Assembly (NCBI GenBank): GCA_947623205.1
Contig: CANQGM010000003.1
Coordinates: forward strand, 62,001 to 126,000
DNA length: 64,000 bases
DNA from: an uncultured Clostridia bacterium
GTDB taxonomy: Bacteria > Bacillota > Clostridia > Oscillospirales > Acutalibacteraceae
Reading direction: 5' to 3'
Shown here: positions 8,535 to 16,490 of the stretch, in pieces
How positions within the stretch are numbered: the stretch's first letter is position 1
Layout of the letters: the number at the start of each line of letters is the position of its first letter
Made by a program: the position numbers and the translations under genes
The notes under the pieces: model-generated
Databases searched by the model: none
What the model was told of the DNA's origin: nothing
Seen by the model: the letters and a program-made list of their open reading frames with translations, nothing else

Positions 8535-8876
8535 TTGAATTTTAGCAATAAATTACGTTCTCTTATTGAGGAACAAAACTTAACACAAAAGCAAGTTGCA
8601 AAAGACTTAAACATTGCACCTTCAACAATGGGCGGATATGTACAAGGAAGCAGTGAACCCGATTTTGATACGCTTAGAAAATTGGCTAAATACTTTAATG
8701 TTACCACTGACTATCTTTTGAATATGCGCTCTGGAAAATGCAACAGCTTTATGGAAGACGAATTATTGCGAGTGTTCCGTTCAATGACTGCTGAACAGCA
8801 AGGATTATTCATCGAACAGGGTAAAGTATTTGTTAAGGCTAATAACATTTCAAAAGACAAAGCAAAATCATCGTAA
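8535..8876 (+). CDS. XRE-family transcriptional repressor
   Basis: 113 residues. An N-terminal Cro/CI helix-turn-helix (LTQKQVAKDLNIAPSTMGGYV, about residues 15-36) is followed by the usual DFDTLRKLAKYFNVTTDYLL segment and a short C-terminal tail that may dimerise. I chose the TTG at 8535, seven bases after GAGGTG, over the in-frame GTG at 8526, which overlaps that ribosome site. It is divergent from the glycosylase/zinc-ribbon operon, whose promoter carries a palindrome, so it probably represses that operon and itself. AT-rich codon use matches the island. Confidence 0.88.
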   Translation: MNFSNKLRSLIEEQNLTQKQVAKDLNIAPSTMGGYVQGSSEPDFDTLRKLAKYFNVTTDYLLNMRSGKCNSFMEDELLRVFRSMTAEQQGLFIEQGKVFVKANNISKDKAKSS

Positions 8877-9063
8877 TTGATTTTAATAAAAACAAATAAT
8901 CGTTTTATTCCCAAAACCTTATATATTTATGTATAAAGAACAAGCTGTTTTGATAGCTCATACAAAGAACCAAAACCGTTGGACTAACTGTTATGCAAGG
9001 CTATCCATCTAACTTGGGTGAAAAACAGATAAAATATATATATACTTTTGGAGAAATGAGATT

Positions 9064-9258
9064 ATGAAAAGATTAGTAAAACAAAGTATAAAATCGTCAA
9101 GAAATCTTACTGACAGCCAAGTTTTGTTTACACCTGAAGAGTTAGTCCGTTTTATTTCTCAAATTGAGGAACTGAAAAATCATAGAATTAAGGTAATTAA
9201 TGATTCTGAGGGTCTGAAATTTGCTATCGGTGATTATGAGTATCAGATTTCAATCTGA
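9064..9258 (+). CDS. Small hypothetical protein, 64 aa
   Basis: A 64-residue basic N-terminus followed by an amphipathic helix (FTPEELVRFISQIEELKNH) and a short beta-like tail. GGAG lies eight bases before the ATG, and a good terminator follows at 9311, so it looks like a real expressed unit. It sits 187 bp after the XRE gene on the same strand. I recognise no family. Confidence 0.6.
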   Translation: MKRLVKQSIKSSRNLTDSQVLFTPEELVRFISQIEELKNHRIKVINDSEGLKFAIGDYEYQISI

Positions 9259-9310
9259 TTTGCAAATGTTGGTTTCTTAACGATTACATCGTAAAACTGA
9301 ATATATATGA

Positions 9311-9354
9311 CAAAGCCTTTGAACTACTGATTTTCGTTCAAAGGCTTTTGTTTT
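9311..9354 (+). terminator. Terminator after small ORF
   Basis: CAAAGCCTTTGAAC pairs with GTTCAAAGGCTTTG around an eleven-base loop, followed by TTTT. Confidence 0.75.
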
Positions 9355-9429
9355 AGAATATATAGTTAGATTATCAGGAAATAGGTGATTATAATGTAAA
9401 TTTTGAAAAATTTAACCTCATTTCCCACT

Positions 9430-9771
9430 CTAACTATGGCTTTCGCTACTTATAAAACTATTTGAGAAGATATTTTTATAAGTGCTATAATTTAAATACT
9501 TTTCATTATATTCTGATAAATCAATCGGAAAATATTTTTTAAGCATTTGTACTGTTGTGTTTATCATGCTATAAAGGTCGTCAAAACCTGACTTCCTTCT
9601 TGTAATAGCTACTAAATAAATACCTAAATTCTCATCTATGCACTTGTTCTTTTCTTTACCGACATAAAAACAATGGTGATAAAGTTTCCCGTCCTTATTA
9701 AAATCAATATCAACAAACATAAGGGTTACCTTTTTGCCCTCGTCTATACCTAAAATTTCTTTCTTACTCAT
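9430..9771 (-). CDS. Hypothetical protein, 113 aa
   Basis: 113 residues with a strong AGGAGG ten bases before the ATG at 9771. The N-terminus (VTLMFVDIDFNKDGKLYHHCFYV) looks like a short beta sheet, the C-terminal half is helical. No family recognised. It is 102 bp downstream of the reverse transcriptase gene on the same strand and may be co-transcribed with it. Confidence 0.6.
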   Translation of the reverse strand: MSKKEILGIDEGKKVTLMFVDIDFNKDGKLYHHCFYVGKEKNKCIDENLGIYLVAITRRKSGFDDLYSMINTTVQMLKKYFPIDLSEYNEKYLNYSTYKNIFSNSFISSESHS

Positions 9772-9872
9772 TATTATTTACCTCCTAAAACAAATTAATA
9801 AATTTTACTTTTTATTATATTTTACTTCCGTCAAGAAAGCCCAATTCAATGTGCACGAAAAGATCCGGTGCT

Positions 9873-11117
9873 TTACAATAACTGGAAAAGAGAGCCGACA
9901 AACGACGACAGACGAGTATCATTAGTCCATTTCTGTATGACAGAACATAAATCATATTCTACATCATATAAAGAATAAACATCAACAATACCTCTATAAT
10001 AATTAATCCAACCAACAATGCAAGGCTTTAATATCTTTTGTATATACTCTAAAGAAGCATCGGAATAGAATATCAATATATCTGTGACCTTGTCAATCAA
10101 TGAATCAACTTTCTCTTTAGATGGTGCCACACAAATATGTCGTCCACATCTTGTGACTTTAAATCCAAGAAAATCAAACCCGTTATCAATATGAGTTACA
10201 AATGTCTTCTCATCTGATAACTGCAATCCACGCTCTGCAAGAAAGGATTTTAGAACATCAATAACAGAGTTTTCTAAAATATCTTTATTATGACCTATCA
10301 CCATAATGTCATCCGCATAGCGTATGAACTGCAAATTAGAGCCACAGTTATATATCAATTCGTTTTCCAGTCCGTCAAGTACCATATTGAAAATCACTGT
10401 TGAAATACTCCCACCTTGAGGTATACCCTTATCAGCCGAGTGAAATTTGCTATTATCAATACATCCGTTCATGATAAATATACAAAGTATCTCTTTATCT
10501 ATAGGGATATGGTTCATAATCCACTCGTGAATGATATTATCAAAGCAGGACTTAATATCTGCCTTTAATGTCCACTCAGGGTGTGAATCATCACATAACA
10601 CATCAACACAACGAATTATTGCCTGTTGAGCAGAACGATTAGGGCGATAGCCATAGGAGTGATAATCACCTGTAATTTCAGCTATTGGCTCTAATGTAAA
10701 TTTATATAGTGTCTGCATAGCTCTGTCTTGCATTGTGGGAATACTAAGAGGTCGCATACCATTACAAAATTTTGGTTTATACACTCTTCTCAAAGGTTTG
10801 GGATTATATCCTCTGCGTTTTAAGTTTAATATCGCATTAAACTTATCCTCTGGAGTTTTCCAAACAATATTGTCAACTCCTGGCGTATTTTTACCTCTGT
10901 TAGTTGATACTATCTTAACAGCTAAAGCTTTAGCATAAAATGAGTGAATCAATTTGTGCTGTAAAAACTTAATTTTATCTGTTTCGCCAGCTTGTTGAGC
11001 TTTTGCTATTCGCCTTTGCAGCTTTTTAACAAATTCTTCAGCCATTTTGAAGTTAATATCTTCAAAGCTATTGATTTTGTCAGAAGTAGCACACGATTTC
11101 TCGTTAATTTTGCTCAT
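9873..11117 (-). CDS. ltrA-like: Group-II-intron-type reverse transcriptase, C-terminally short
   Basis: 414 residues. The N-terminal RT0/RT_N region (FVKKLQRRIAKAQQAGE), fingers (RPLSIPTMQDRAMQ), catalytic YADD (RYADDIMVIG, about 270-279), QGGSIST and the X/maturase region (SLEYIQKILKPCIVGWINYYRG) are all present, as in group II intron proteins. The expected downstream D/HNH part (about 100-150 residues) is missing: the frame ends LSSFVGSLFQLL soon after QKW. Only 227 bp lie upstream before the next gene and I see no domain V hairpin downstream, so there is no room for a complete ribozyme. It is a degraded intron or a domesticated RT. Confidence 0.85.
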   Translation of the reverse strand: MSKINEKSCATSDKINSFEDINFKMAEEFVKKLQRRIAKAQQAGETDKIKFLQHKLIHSFYAKALAVKIVSTNRGKNTPGVDNIVWKTPEDKFNAILNLKRRGYNPKPLRRVYKPKFCNGMRPLSIPTMQDRAMQTLYKFTLEPIAEITGDYHSYGYRPNRSAQQAIIRCVDVLCDDSHPEWTLKADIKSCFDNIIHEWIMNHIPIDKEILCIFIMNGCIDNSKFHSADKGIPQGGSISTVIFNMVLDGLENELIYNCGSNLQFIRYADDIMVIGHNKDILENSVIDVLKSFLAERGLQLSDEKTFVTHIDNGFDFLGFKVTRCGRHICVAPSKEKVDSLIDKVTDILIFYSDASLEYIQKILKPCIVGWINYYRGIVDVYSLYDVEYDLCSVIQKWTNDTRLSSFVGSLFQLL

Positions 11118-11344
11118 CCCCTTTAAAAAGTTCTGTAAAAGCGATTGCTTTTAAATTATTCAATTTTAAATTACTGTTGTTGCAAATGTAGCATACAGTA
11201 AGAAAATACAAATTTTTTTGTAAATCGTGCACTCAAACCGTACACTACATAAGCAACTAAATTGATTAAATCATTTTTATCAGCCCCTTTTTATTACCTT
11301 ATTTATCTGAACGGACTGTTTGTCCGAAGATAGCAAAATAAAAG

Positions 11345-11509
11345 TTATTGACTTTGCTGTTCTTCTTGTGTATCAAGATTCTTTTCATTTTGTAGAAACT
11401 TTTCGTATTCTTCCCGATGTGTGTCAACATAGGAATCAATATCGGCAAATATGGCTTTTGCAAATGCTTGAACTTGTTTTTCACTCATTCTAAAATTTGT
11501 ATAATCCAT
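11345..11509 (-). CDS. Small hypothetical protein, 54 aa
   Basis: A 54-residue helical, acidic protein (MSEKQVQAFAKAIFADIDSYV, then a Glu/Gln-rich tail). AAAGGAG precedes the ATG at 11509, which I prefer over the longer frame from 11563. It lies 227 bp upstream of the reverse transcriptase on the same strand. No family recognised. Confidence 0.55.
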   Translation of the reverse strand: MDYTNFRMSEKQVQAFAKAIFADIDSYVDTHREEYEKFLQNEKNLDTQEEQQSQ

Positions 11510-11632
11510 ACTTGCCACTCCTTTCAAGTTGTAATAAATCAAAAATATCTTGACTATACACAAATTGTACCCTATAATTGGTTTATATAGTTTTGTTAAA
11601 AATAAACTTTACATCAACTTTTGGAGAAAAAT

Positions 11633-12565
11633 ATGGGCAAAAATTCAAAATTAAATATAGACGAAACATTTTATAATGAAAATGGCAATCTAAAACGATT
11701 GTCAAGCGACTTTTATTATAAAAAATTTATATTTGATGATTACAAATTCAGAAAAGAAAACGGTCTATTTATTATATATGCAAAAATTGACTATGGAACT
11801 GATTTGCAAACTTTCTCAACTGAAATTGAAAGCAAAACACCAGAACTACTTATAAGTATGCTTAAATTAAGAGACAGCTTGCCGAAGGAAATCTTTGAAA
11901 GCCCTACAAAAATCTTGTTGTGCGATGAAATATTAAACGATGACACCGCTAACAAAATAATTAAATGGTGTAAATCAAACGGCTTTCCTTTTGCAGTCGA
12001 TAATATTTTGAAAAACAGCACATCAAAAATTAAATCGAAAAAGATTTTTAATACCATTGTACCCGATAAGTATATATCTTTTAAATTATCTGATTTCATA
12101 TTTCAAATCAACGAAATTTACAGCGCATTTTATATGTATAGAATTATTAACGGTTACGCTGATAAAATAGATTTTCCGATATATACTAAAAATTCACTTA
12201 AAAATACTTTCGGAAAAAATAGTTTTGTCAATTTGAAAGAATTAAGAAAGAATGAATGTACAGAGTTATTTGAATATAAGTATCAAAACATAAAATATGA
12301 AAATAAGATTTCATTAATCGGTGAACCACATTTCATAATAAACGCCAAAAATTTATTTGACGCCGCTTTTTATCAGTTAGCTCTTTTGTTATATAACAAG
12401 GAAAAAGAAATTAGAATTTGTGCCTTGTGCCACGAATATTTTGAACCCAAAGACCCAAGGCAAAAATATTGTGATTCATTGGATTGTTACCCACAAAAAG
12501 CATACAAAAGGCGAAAAGCATTAGAAAAAAAGCAAAAAAAGAGCAGTCAAACCAATAAGGTTTAA
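11633..12565 (+). CDS. Hypothetical protein with C-terminal CGNR-like zinc finger
   Basis: 310 residues. Most of it is unassigned; the C-terminus (about 260-300) carries ICALCHEYFEPKDPRQKYCD ending in a DC pair, a Cys4 finger like that of CGNR/DUF6076 proteins, followed by a Lys-rich tail. The ATG at 11633 has GGAG six bases upstream; the frame's TTG at 11621 overlaps that site. It is convergent with the PIN-domain gene, sharing the terminator at 12591. DNA or RNA binding through the finger is inferred. Confidence 0.65.
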   Translation: MGKNSKLNIDETFYNENGNLKRLSSDFYYKKFIFDDYKFRKENGLFIIYAKIDYGTDLQTFSTEIESKTPELLISMLKLRDSLPKEIFESPTKILLCDEILNDDTANKIIKWCKSNGFPFAVDNILKNSTSKIKSKKIFNTIVPDKYISFKLSDFIFQINEIYSAFYMYRIINGYADKIDFPIYTKNSLKNTFGKNSFVNLKELRKNECTELFEYKYQNIKYENKISLIGEPHFIINAKNLFDAAFYQLALLLYNKEKEIRICALCHEYFEPKDPRQKYCDSLDCYPQKAYKRRKALEKKQKKSSQTNKV

Positions 12566-12590
12566 CTACTCTTTAAGAATTAAACAACAA

Positions 12591-12627
12591 AAGAACCAGA
12601 AATTATCGTTTTCTGGTTCTTGTTTTT
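12591..12627. terminator. Bidirectional terminator
   Basis: AAGAACCAGA pairs with TCTGGTTCTT; T-rich tracts lie on both sides. It separates the convergent zinc-finger gene and the PIN gene. Confidence 0.75.
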
Positions 12628-12629
12628 GA

Positions 12630-13205
12630 TTATGCACTCGTTAATATATTTTGATTGCAAGTATAAATATTATTATCAAATTGAACAGACAAAAAATCCT
12701 TATCGTCTGTAATAATAGAAAAATTTTTATCTTTACTAATTTGAATCAAGAAAATATCAAACAAATCCAATTTATGTTCGTTAAAATCACTAACAAATAT
12801 TTTAGGCAAATCATAACATAAATTTTGCTCTAACAATTTAATTTGAGGAATATTCTCGATTTGTTCAATAAACAAATCTAAAATTCCCTTGAGATTTTGC
12901 CGTTCATTTGGTATTGCTCTATATTCTTTTAATTTTAAATATCTATCTCCGCAACTTTGTTTATAAACGTTAAATTCAATTTTCTCTATTACATTAATCG
13001 CTTCACACAAATTAAACATCGGTATGTAAATCTGCTTATCTTTTGTAATTAATTGCGAGATAAAATTTGAATAATAAACTGCAAGGGGGTAATTAGACTG
13101 ACTATTTGGATAAAATGCCCATAAAAGGGCATTCGTATCTAAAATGAACGCATCATCAAAACATTCATCTAAATTAACCTTGTTGATATCAATATAACTT
13201 CCCAT
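12630..13205 (-). CDS. PIN-domain ribonuclease
   Basis: 191 residues of PIN fold. FILDTNALLWAFY supplies the first acidic residue (D23), FNLCEAINVIEK a conserved Glu, LFDIFLIQIS an Asp and IITDDKDF the C-terminal acidic pair: the usual quartet for Mg-dependent RNA cleavage as in VapC toxins. It is longer than VapC (about 130) with a helical insert around 85-130. The ATG at 13205 follows AAGGGTAG and lies just after the stop of the STAS-like gene. No antitoxin of VapB type is adjacent; instead the partners are a STAS-like protein and a GHKL ATPase. Confidence 0.78.
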   Translation of the reverse strand: MGSYIDINKVNLDECFDDAFILDTNALLWAFYPNSQSNYPLAVYYSNFISQLITKDKQIYIPMFNLCEAINVIEKIEFNVYKQSCGDRYLKLKEYRAIPNERQNLKGILDLFIEQIENIPQIKLLEQNLCYDLPKIFVSDFNEHKLDLFDIFLIQISKDKNFSIITDDKDFLSVQFDNNIYTCNQNILTSA

Positions 13206-13215
13206 AATTCTACCC

Positions 13216-13560
13216 TTAAGATTCACTTATTGTATTGCTAACGATATTTTCTATCTCTGCCTTGTTTGCATTTCTTTTTATGAAATTTGCATTATCCTTC
13301 GAGTGTTCTAATGTTTTTTTACCTAAGGGCGTTATATTAATGATATCTATATTGTTAATGATATCAGTCAAATTCTCCTGAATTAAAAATCCTATACTCG
13401 CATTGAAAAACATAGTTGCATAAAGACCAATTCCTTCAAAATCTAATATTATTCTGTCTTTAGAATCATTAGAATATGAAGATAATATTCTTTCTCTAAG
13501 TTCTGAACCAGCTTTTTCGGATAAGGCATTAGGCGTAAAACTTCTAATTAAAATAGTCAT
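13216..13560 (-). CDS. STAS-like DUF4325 protein
   Basis: 114 residues. RIILDFEGIGLYATMFFNAS (about 36-55) has the strand-helix pattern of DUF4325, a STAS-like fold often found beside GHKL ATPases, by analogy with SpoIIAA/SpoIIAB anti-anti-sigma pairs. The ATG is at 13560, 16 bp after the GHKL gene. No phosphorylatable Ser is obvious at the canonical place. It probably relays a switch from the ATPase to the downstream nuclease; that is inference. Confidence 0.72.
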   Translation of the reverse strand: MTILIRSFTPNALSEKAGSELRERILSSYSNDSKDRIILDFEGIGLYATMFFNASIGFLIQENLTDIINNIDIINITPLGKKTLEHSKDNANFIKRNANKAEIENIVSNTISES

Positions 13561-13576
13561 TGCTATCCTCCTTAAA

Positions 13577-14473
13577 TTATTTACAAATAACTTTGTTATT
13601 ACTTTTACTATATTTATGAATTAAATCTCTTCTAATTTGCATAGAAAAGAATGTTCCCAAAATAGGCTCACTTAACCGATTAAAAGATTTACTTTTACTT
13701 GAAATTCTACAGCAAGAGTTATTGCTTCCTACTAATATATCGCCTTGATTTTCAATAGCAAATGATTCTAATGTTTGGAATCCAGCACCTCTTGGATAAT
13801 CTATTTTTCCATTTAAAGACGAATTTCCTTGTTGCCAAGCCCATTTTAAAGCATTCTCATCGCTTAATACATCTTTTTTACATTCTTTTAAATACCTGTT
13901 CACACTCATTGGTATTCCAATTCCAATATCATATATTGAAAATATCAGAGATTTTTGCTGATTAAAATATCCGCAACAAAAAACTTTATCAACTCCACTA
14001 TGCGTAAAAGAATTAGAAAAAACTTCATATATCTTTGAAATTAACTCATTCTTAATATCATCTTCAAGTTTAACTGGAAATTTCTCAATAATTGAATTTG
14101 CTACATCTTCACTTTTGTCTAGGTTTCTAACAACTAAAAAATCCACTGAACTCTTTAAATTAAGTACATCATCATTATTATTATAACTATAATGCTTTAA
14201 TATACCAGAATCTTTTAAAAAATTACTACAATTATAATCATTAGCTAAATACCGTATAACGGATTTGTTTCCCATTTCTTCTGCTATATATGGAATGGCA
14301 GCTATGATTACTGCATAGCTAGGATTAATGTATTTATATTCGGTTAAATCAATAAGTATTCTCTTGTTTTTATTGCTTTTTATATATGATATAATATGAG
14401 CAAATTTACTCAATGAGCTTATGCTTCTTCTATATTCCTCATTTAATAGAAATGTTTTGTCAAAACTATCCAT
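13577..14473 (-). CDS. STAS-like/GHKL ATPase fusion
   Basis: 298 residues. The N-terminal ~110 residues look STAS-like (RILIDLTEYKYINPSYAVII at 38-57). Residues 140-260 form a GHKL ATPase: N-box YEVFSNSFTHSG (149-160), G1 box DIGIGIP (182-188), and G2 RGAGF (228-232). No histidine-kinase dimerisation domain is present, so it resembles SpoIIAB/RsbW-type switch kinases or ATP-dependent clamps. It is first in a compact minus-strand operon with the STAS-like and PIN genes, next to the tmRNA gene. Confidence 0.75.
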   Translation of the reverse strand: MDSFDKTFLLNEEYRRSISSLSKFAHIISYIKSNKNKRILIDLTEYKYINPSYAVIIAAIPYIAEEMGNKSVIRYLANDYNCSNFLKDSGILKHYSYNNNDDVLNLKSSVDFLVVRNLDKSEDVANSIIEKFPVKLEDDIKNELISKIYEVFSNSFTHSGVDKVFCCGYFNQQKSLIFSIYDIGIGIPMSVNRYLKECKKDVLSDENALKWAWQQGNSSLNGKIDYPRGAGFQTLESFAIENQGDILVGSNNSCCRISSKSKSFNRLSEPILGTFFSMQIRRDLIHKYSKSNNKVICK

Positions 14474-14576
14474 TTTATATTACCCTAAAAAATTTATACT
14501 GTCCTATTATTTATTATAGCAACAACAACTAATTTCGTCAATGCGTTTTTTGAGAACTTAAAATTTTTTAAGAAAT

Positions 14577-14604
14577 AAACCCAAAGAGAAAACTCATTGG
14601 GTTT
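14577..14604 (-). terminator. Terminator downstream of tmRNA
   Basis: AAACCCAA pairs with TTGGGTTT and sits between the 3' end of ssrA and the GHKL gene; its T tail is modest on the minus strand. Confidence 0.6.
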
Positions 14605-14675
14605 AGATACACTTACAGCCAAACCGTAACAGCGAAGCCGCCGAAATAGATATAGGGTTTTGTGTAATATGGTTG

Positions 14676-15019
14676 TGGTGGAGGCGAGGAGAGTCGAACT
14701 CCTGTCCGAAAATCACTTGCCAAGGGTTTCTCCGAGCGCAGTCGATGTTTTAAATTTCCCTTGCCGCATCGCCCATCGACAGGCTATGCGGTTCGGCAGC
14801 TCCTTATGTGTGACAAGGCTCGGAGCGATTCCCTGTTCACATTTACCGCTGATCGACGCCCCTTACACGGTCGCGGTACTCCGTGCAGGAACGAGCAGCT
14901 TACGCTGCTAAAGCAACTTTATTGTTGTCAGTTATTTTTAAAATGCGGCTTTTATGGCGGTTCCGCACCGCCGCTCGCTTCCCGGGGTTCGTAATCCCCG
15001 TCGAAACCTTTACGCCCCC
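14676..15019 (-). ncRNA. ssrA: tmRNA
   Basis: The 344-nt gene reads on the minus strand. Its 5' end GGGGGCGTAAAGGTTTCGAC (ending at 15019) and 3' end with T arm GAGTTCGACTC and encoded CCA (14676-14678) are diagnostic. The tag frame runs 14929 to 14900: UAACU precedes the resume codon GAC, giving DNNKVALAA then TAA, so the tag is Ala-DNNKVALAA. It lies 35 bp downstream of smpB, its protein partner. The ORFs predicted across it on the plus strand are spurious. Confidence 0.96.
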
Positions 15020-15054
15020 ATATATAATCTTTTCTCAGGTTAATTTAAAAAGCT

Positions 15055-15513
15055 TTACCTGAACTGCTCTTTCATAGCGCGTTCCACATCACGCTTTGCC
15101 GTTTTTCTTGCCATATCCTCGCGCTTGTCATAAAGCTTTTTTCCTTTGCACAGCCCAATTTGCACCTTTACCCTGCTGTCTTTAAAATACAGACTTATCG
15201 GAATAATTGAGTATCCCGCCTGCTTTACAGTGCCGTAAAGGCGGTTGATCTCTCTTTTGTGCATAAGAAGTTTGCGTACACGCATTGGGTCCCGGTTAAA
15301 GATATTGCCCTGTTCATAAGGAGAAATATGCATTCCGTTAATAAAAATTTCTCCCTCAACAATTGAGCACCAGCTGTCTTTAAGATTAACTCTGCCGCCT
15401 CTTATGGATTTTACCTCTGTGCCGCAGAGCTCAATTCCTGCTTCAAAGGTTTCTTCAACAAAATAATCGTGATACGCTTTTTTATTCTGCGCAATAGTTT
15501 TTAGTGAACTCAT
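15055..15513 (-). CDS. smpB: SsrA-binding protein SmpB
   Basis: 152 residues, normal length. SmpB binds tmRNA and delivers it to stalled ribosomes. Family signatures are [20 protein letters not shown] near the N-terminus, GTEVKSIR(G) and the basic C-terminal tail ([17 protein letters not shown]). Its ATG overlaps the recR stop by one base (TAATG), so the two are translationally coupled, and ssrA starts 35 bp after its stop. Confidence 0.97.
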   Translation of the reverse strand: MSSLKTIAQNKKAYHDYFVEETFEAGIELCGTEVKSIRGGRVNLKDSWCSIVEGEIFINGMHISPYEQGNIFNRDPMRVRKLLMHKREINRLYGTVKQAGYSIIPISLYFKDSRVKVQIGLCKGKKLYDKREDMARKTAKRDVERAMKEQFR

Positions 15514-16115
15514 TATATTTCGTTCCTGCCCTCCAGCGCTTTTGCAAGAGTATATTCGTCTGCGTATTCAAGGTCGCCGCCAACCGGGATCCCATATGCA
15601 AGGCGCGTCACCTTAACGCCCATAGGCTTTAGCAGCTTTGAGATATACAAAGCCGTTGCGTCGCCTTCAACCGTTGGATTGGTTGCCATAATAACCTCTG
15701 TTACAGCTTCTCCGCCAAGCCTCGCAATCAACTGTTTTATCGTTAAATTATCGGGTCCAATGTCGTTAAGAGGTGAAATTGCGCCGTGCAAAACATGATA
15801 AACTCCATTAAACTCACGGGTATTTTCAACCGCTGTGGCATCTCTGGGAGTTTCAACAACGCAGATGACCGACTTGTCTCTGGTCGGATTTGCACATATG
15901 GGACAAAGCTCTTTGTCCGTCAAATTACAGCACTCGCCGCAGTAGTGAATTTTTGTGTGAGCCTCAAGAACTGCATTTGCAAGTTCCTCTGCCTGAGTTT
16001 TTGACAGATTGAGCACATAATATGCAAGTCGCTGCGCGGTCTTGTTCCCTATTCCGGGCATTCTTTCAAACTGCTCTACCAAATTTTCAAGAGGAGCAAC
16101 ATTATACTGAGCCAT
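15513..16115 (-). CDS. recR: Recombination protein RecR
   Basis: 200 residues, full length. RecR acts with RecO/RecF in loading RecA at gaps. The helix-hairpin-helix ([20 protein letters not shown]), Cys4 zinc finger (CGECCNL ... CPIC, about 57-72) and Toprim domain ([15 protein letters not shown]) are all visible. The start lies 2 bp after the ebfC stop in the dnaX-ebfC-recR operon, an order known from Bacillus. Confidence 0.97.
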   Translation of the reverse strand: MAQYNVAPLENLVEQFERMPGIGNKTAQRLAYYVLNLSKTQAEELANAVLEAHTKIHYCGECCNLTDKELCPICANPTRDKSVICVVETPRDATAVENTREFNGVYHVLHGAISPLNDIGPDNLTIKQLIARLGGEAVTEVIMATNPTVEGDATALYISKLLKPMGVKVTRLAYGIPVGGDLEYADEYTLAKALEGRNEI

Positions 16116-16117
16116 AA

Positions 16118-16468
16118 TTAAAACATTCCCGGAATATTAAGTCCGCCCGAAAGAGTTTCCATTCTGTCTTCTTTTTCTTTTGCCGCTGCCCTTAATGCTT
16201 CGTTTGCAGCCGCCATAACAAGGTCAGAGAGCATCTCAACATCTTCGGGGTCTACAACTTCAGGAGAAATTTCAACCCTTGCAATCTCCATTTTGCCGGT
16301 AACGGCAACTTTAACGGCGCCGCCGCCTGCCGCTGCCTCATATTCCTTTGCCTCAAGCTCTGCCGAGACCGATTCCATATCGCTCTGAAGTTTCTGCGCC
16401 TGACGTGCAAGCTGCTGAATGCTGTTTGCTCCGCCGCTGCCGTATCCCTTTGGTAATCTTGCTTTCAT
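16118..16468 (-). CDS. ebfC: Nucleoid-associated protein EbfC/YbaB
   Basis: 116 residues of the YbaB/EbfC family of small dimeric DNA-binding proteins. The middle ([23 protein letters not shown]) and the [21 protein letters not shown] helix are typical. The N-terminus is slightly longer than usual, with a Gly-rich start. It sits 22 bp after dnaX and 2 bp before recR. Confidence 0.93.
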   Translation of the reverse strand: MKARLPKGYGSGGANSIQQLARQAQKLQSDMESVSAELEAKEYEAAAGGGAVKVAVTGKMEIARVEISPEVVDPEDVEMLSDLVMAAANEALRAAAKEKEDRMETLSGGLNIPGMF

Positions 16469-16490
16469 AATATATGCCGTCCTTTCGGTT

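Noticed and set aside
9873..11117. Retron or diversity-generating retroelement
   Set aside because: Motifs are of group II intron type (QGGS, maturase helices); no msr/msd-like hairpin and no template/variable repeat pair was seen.
1..14676. Direct att repeats flanking the island
   Set aside because: I looked for a second copy of the ssrA 3' end near the left edge and saw none, so no attachment sites are reported.
14660..14994. Two overlapping plus-strand ORFs
   Set aside because: They lie antisense to tmRNA and encode nothing recognisable; the RNA gene explains the sequence.
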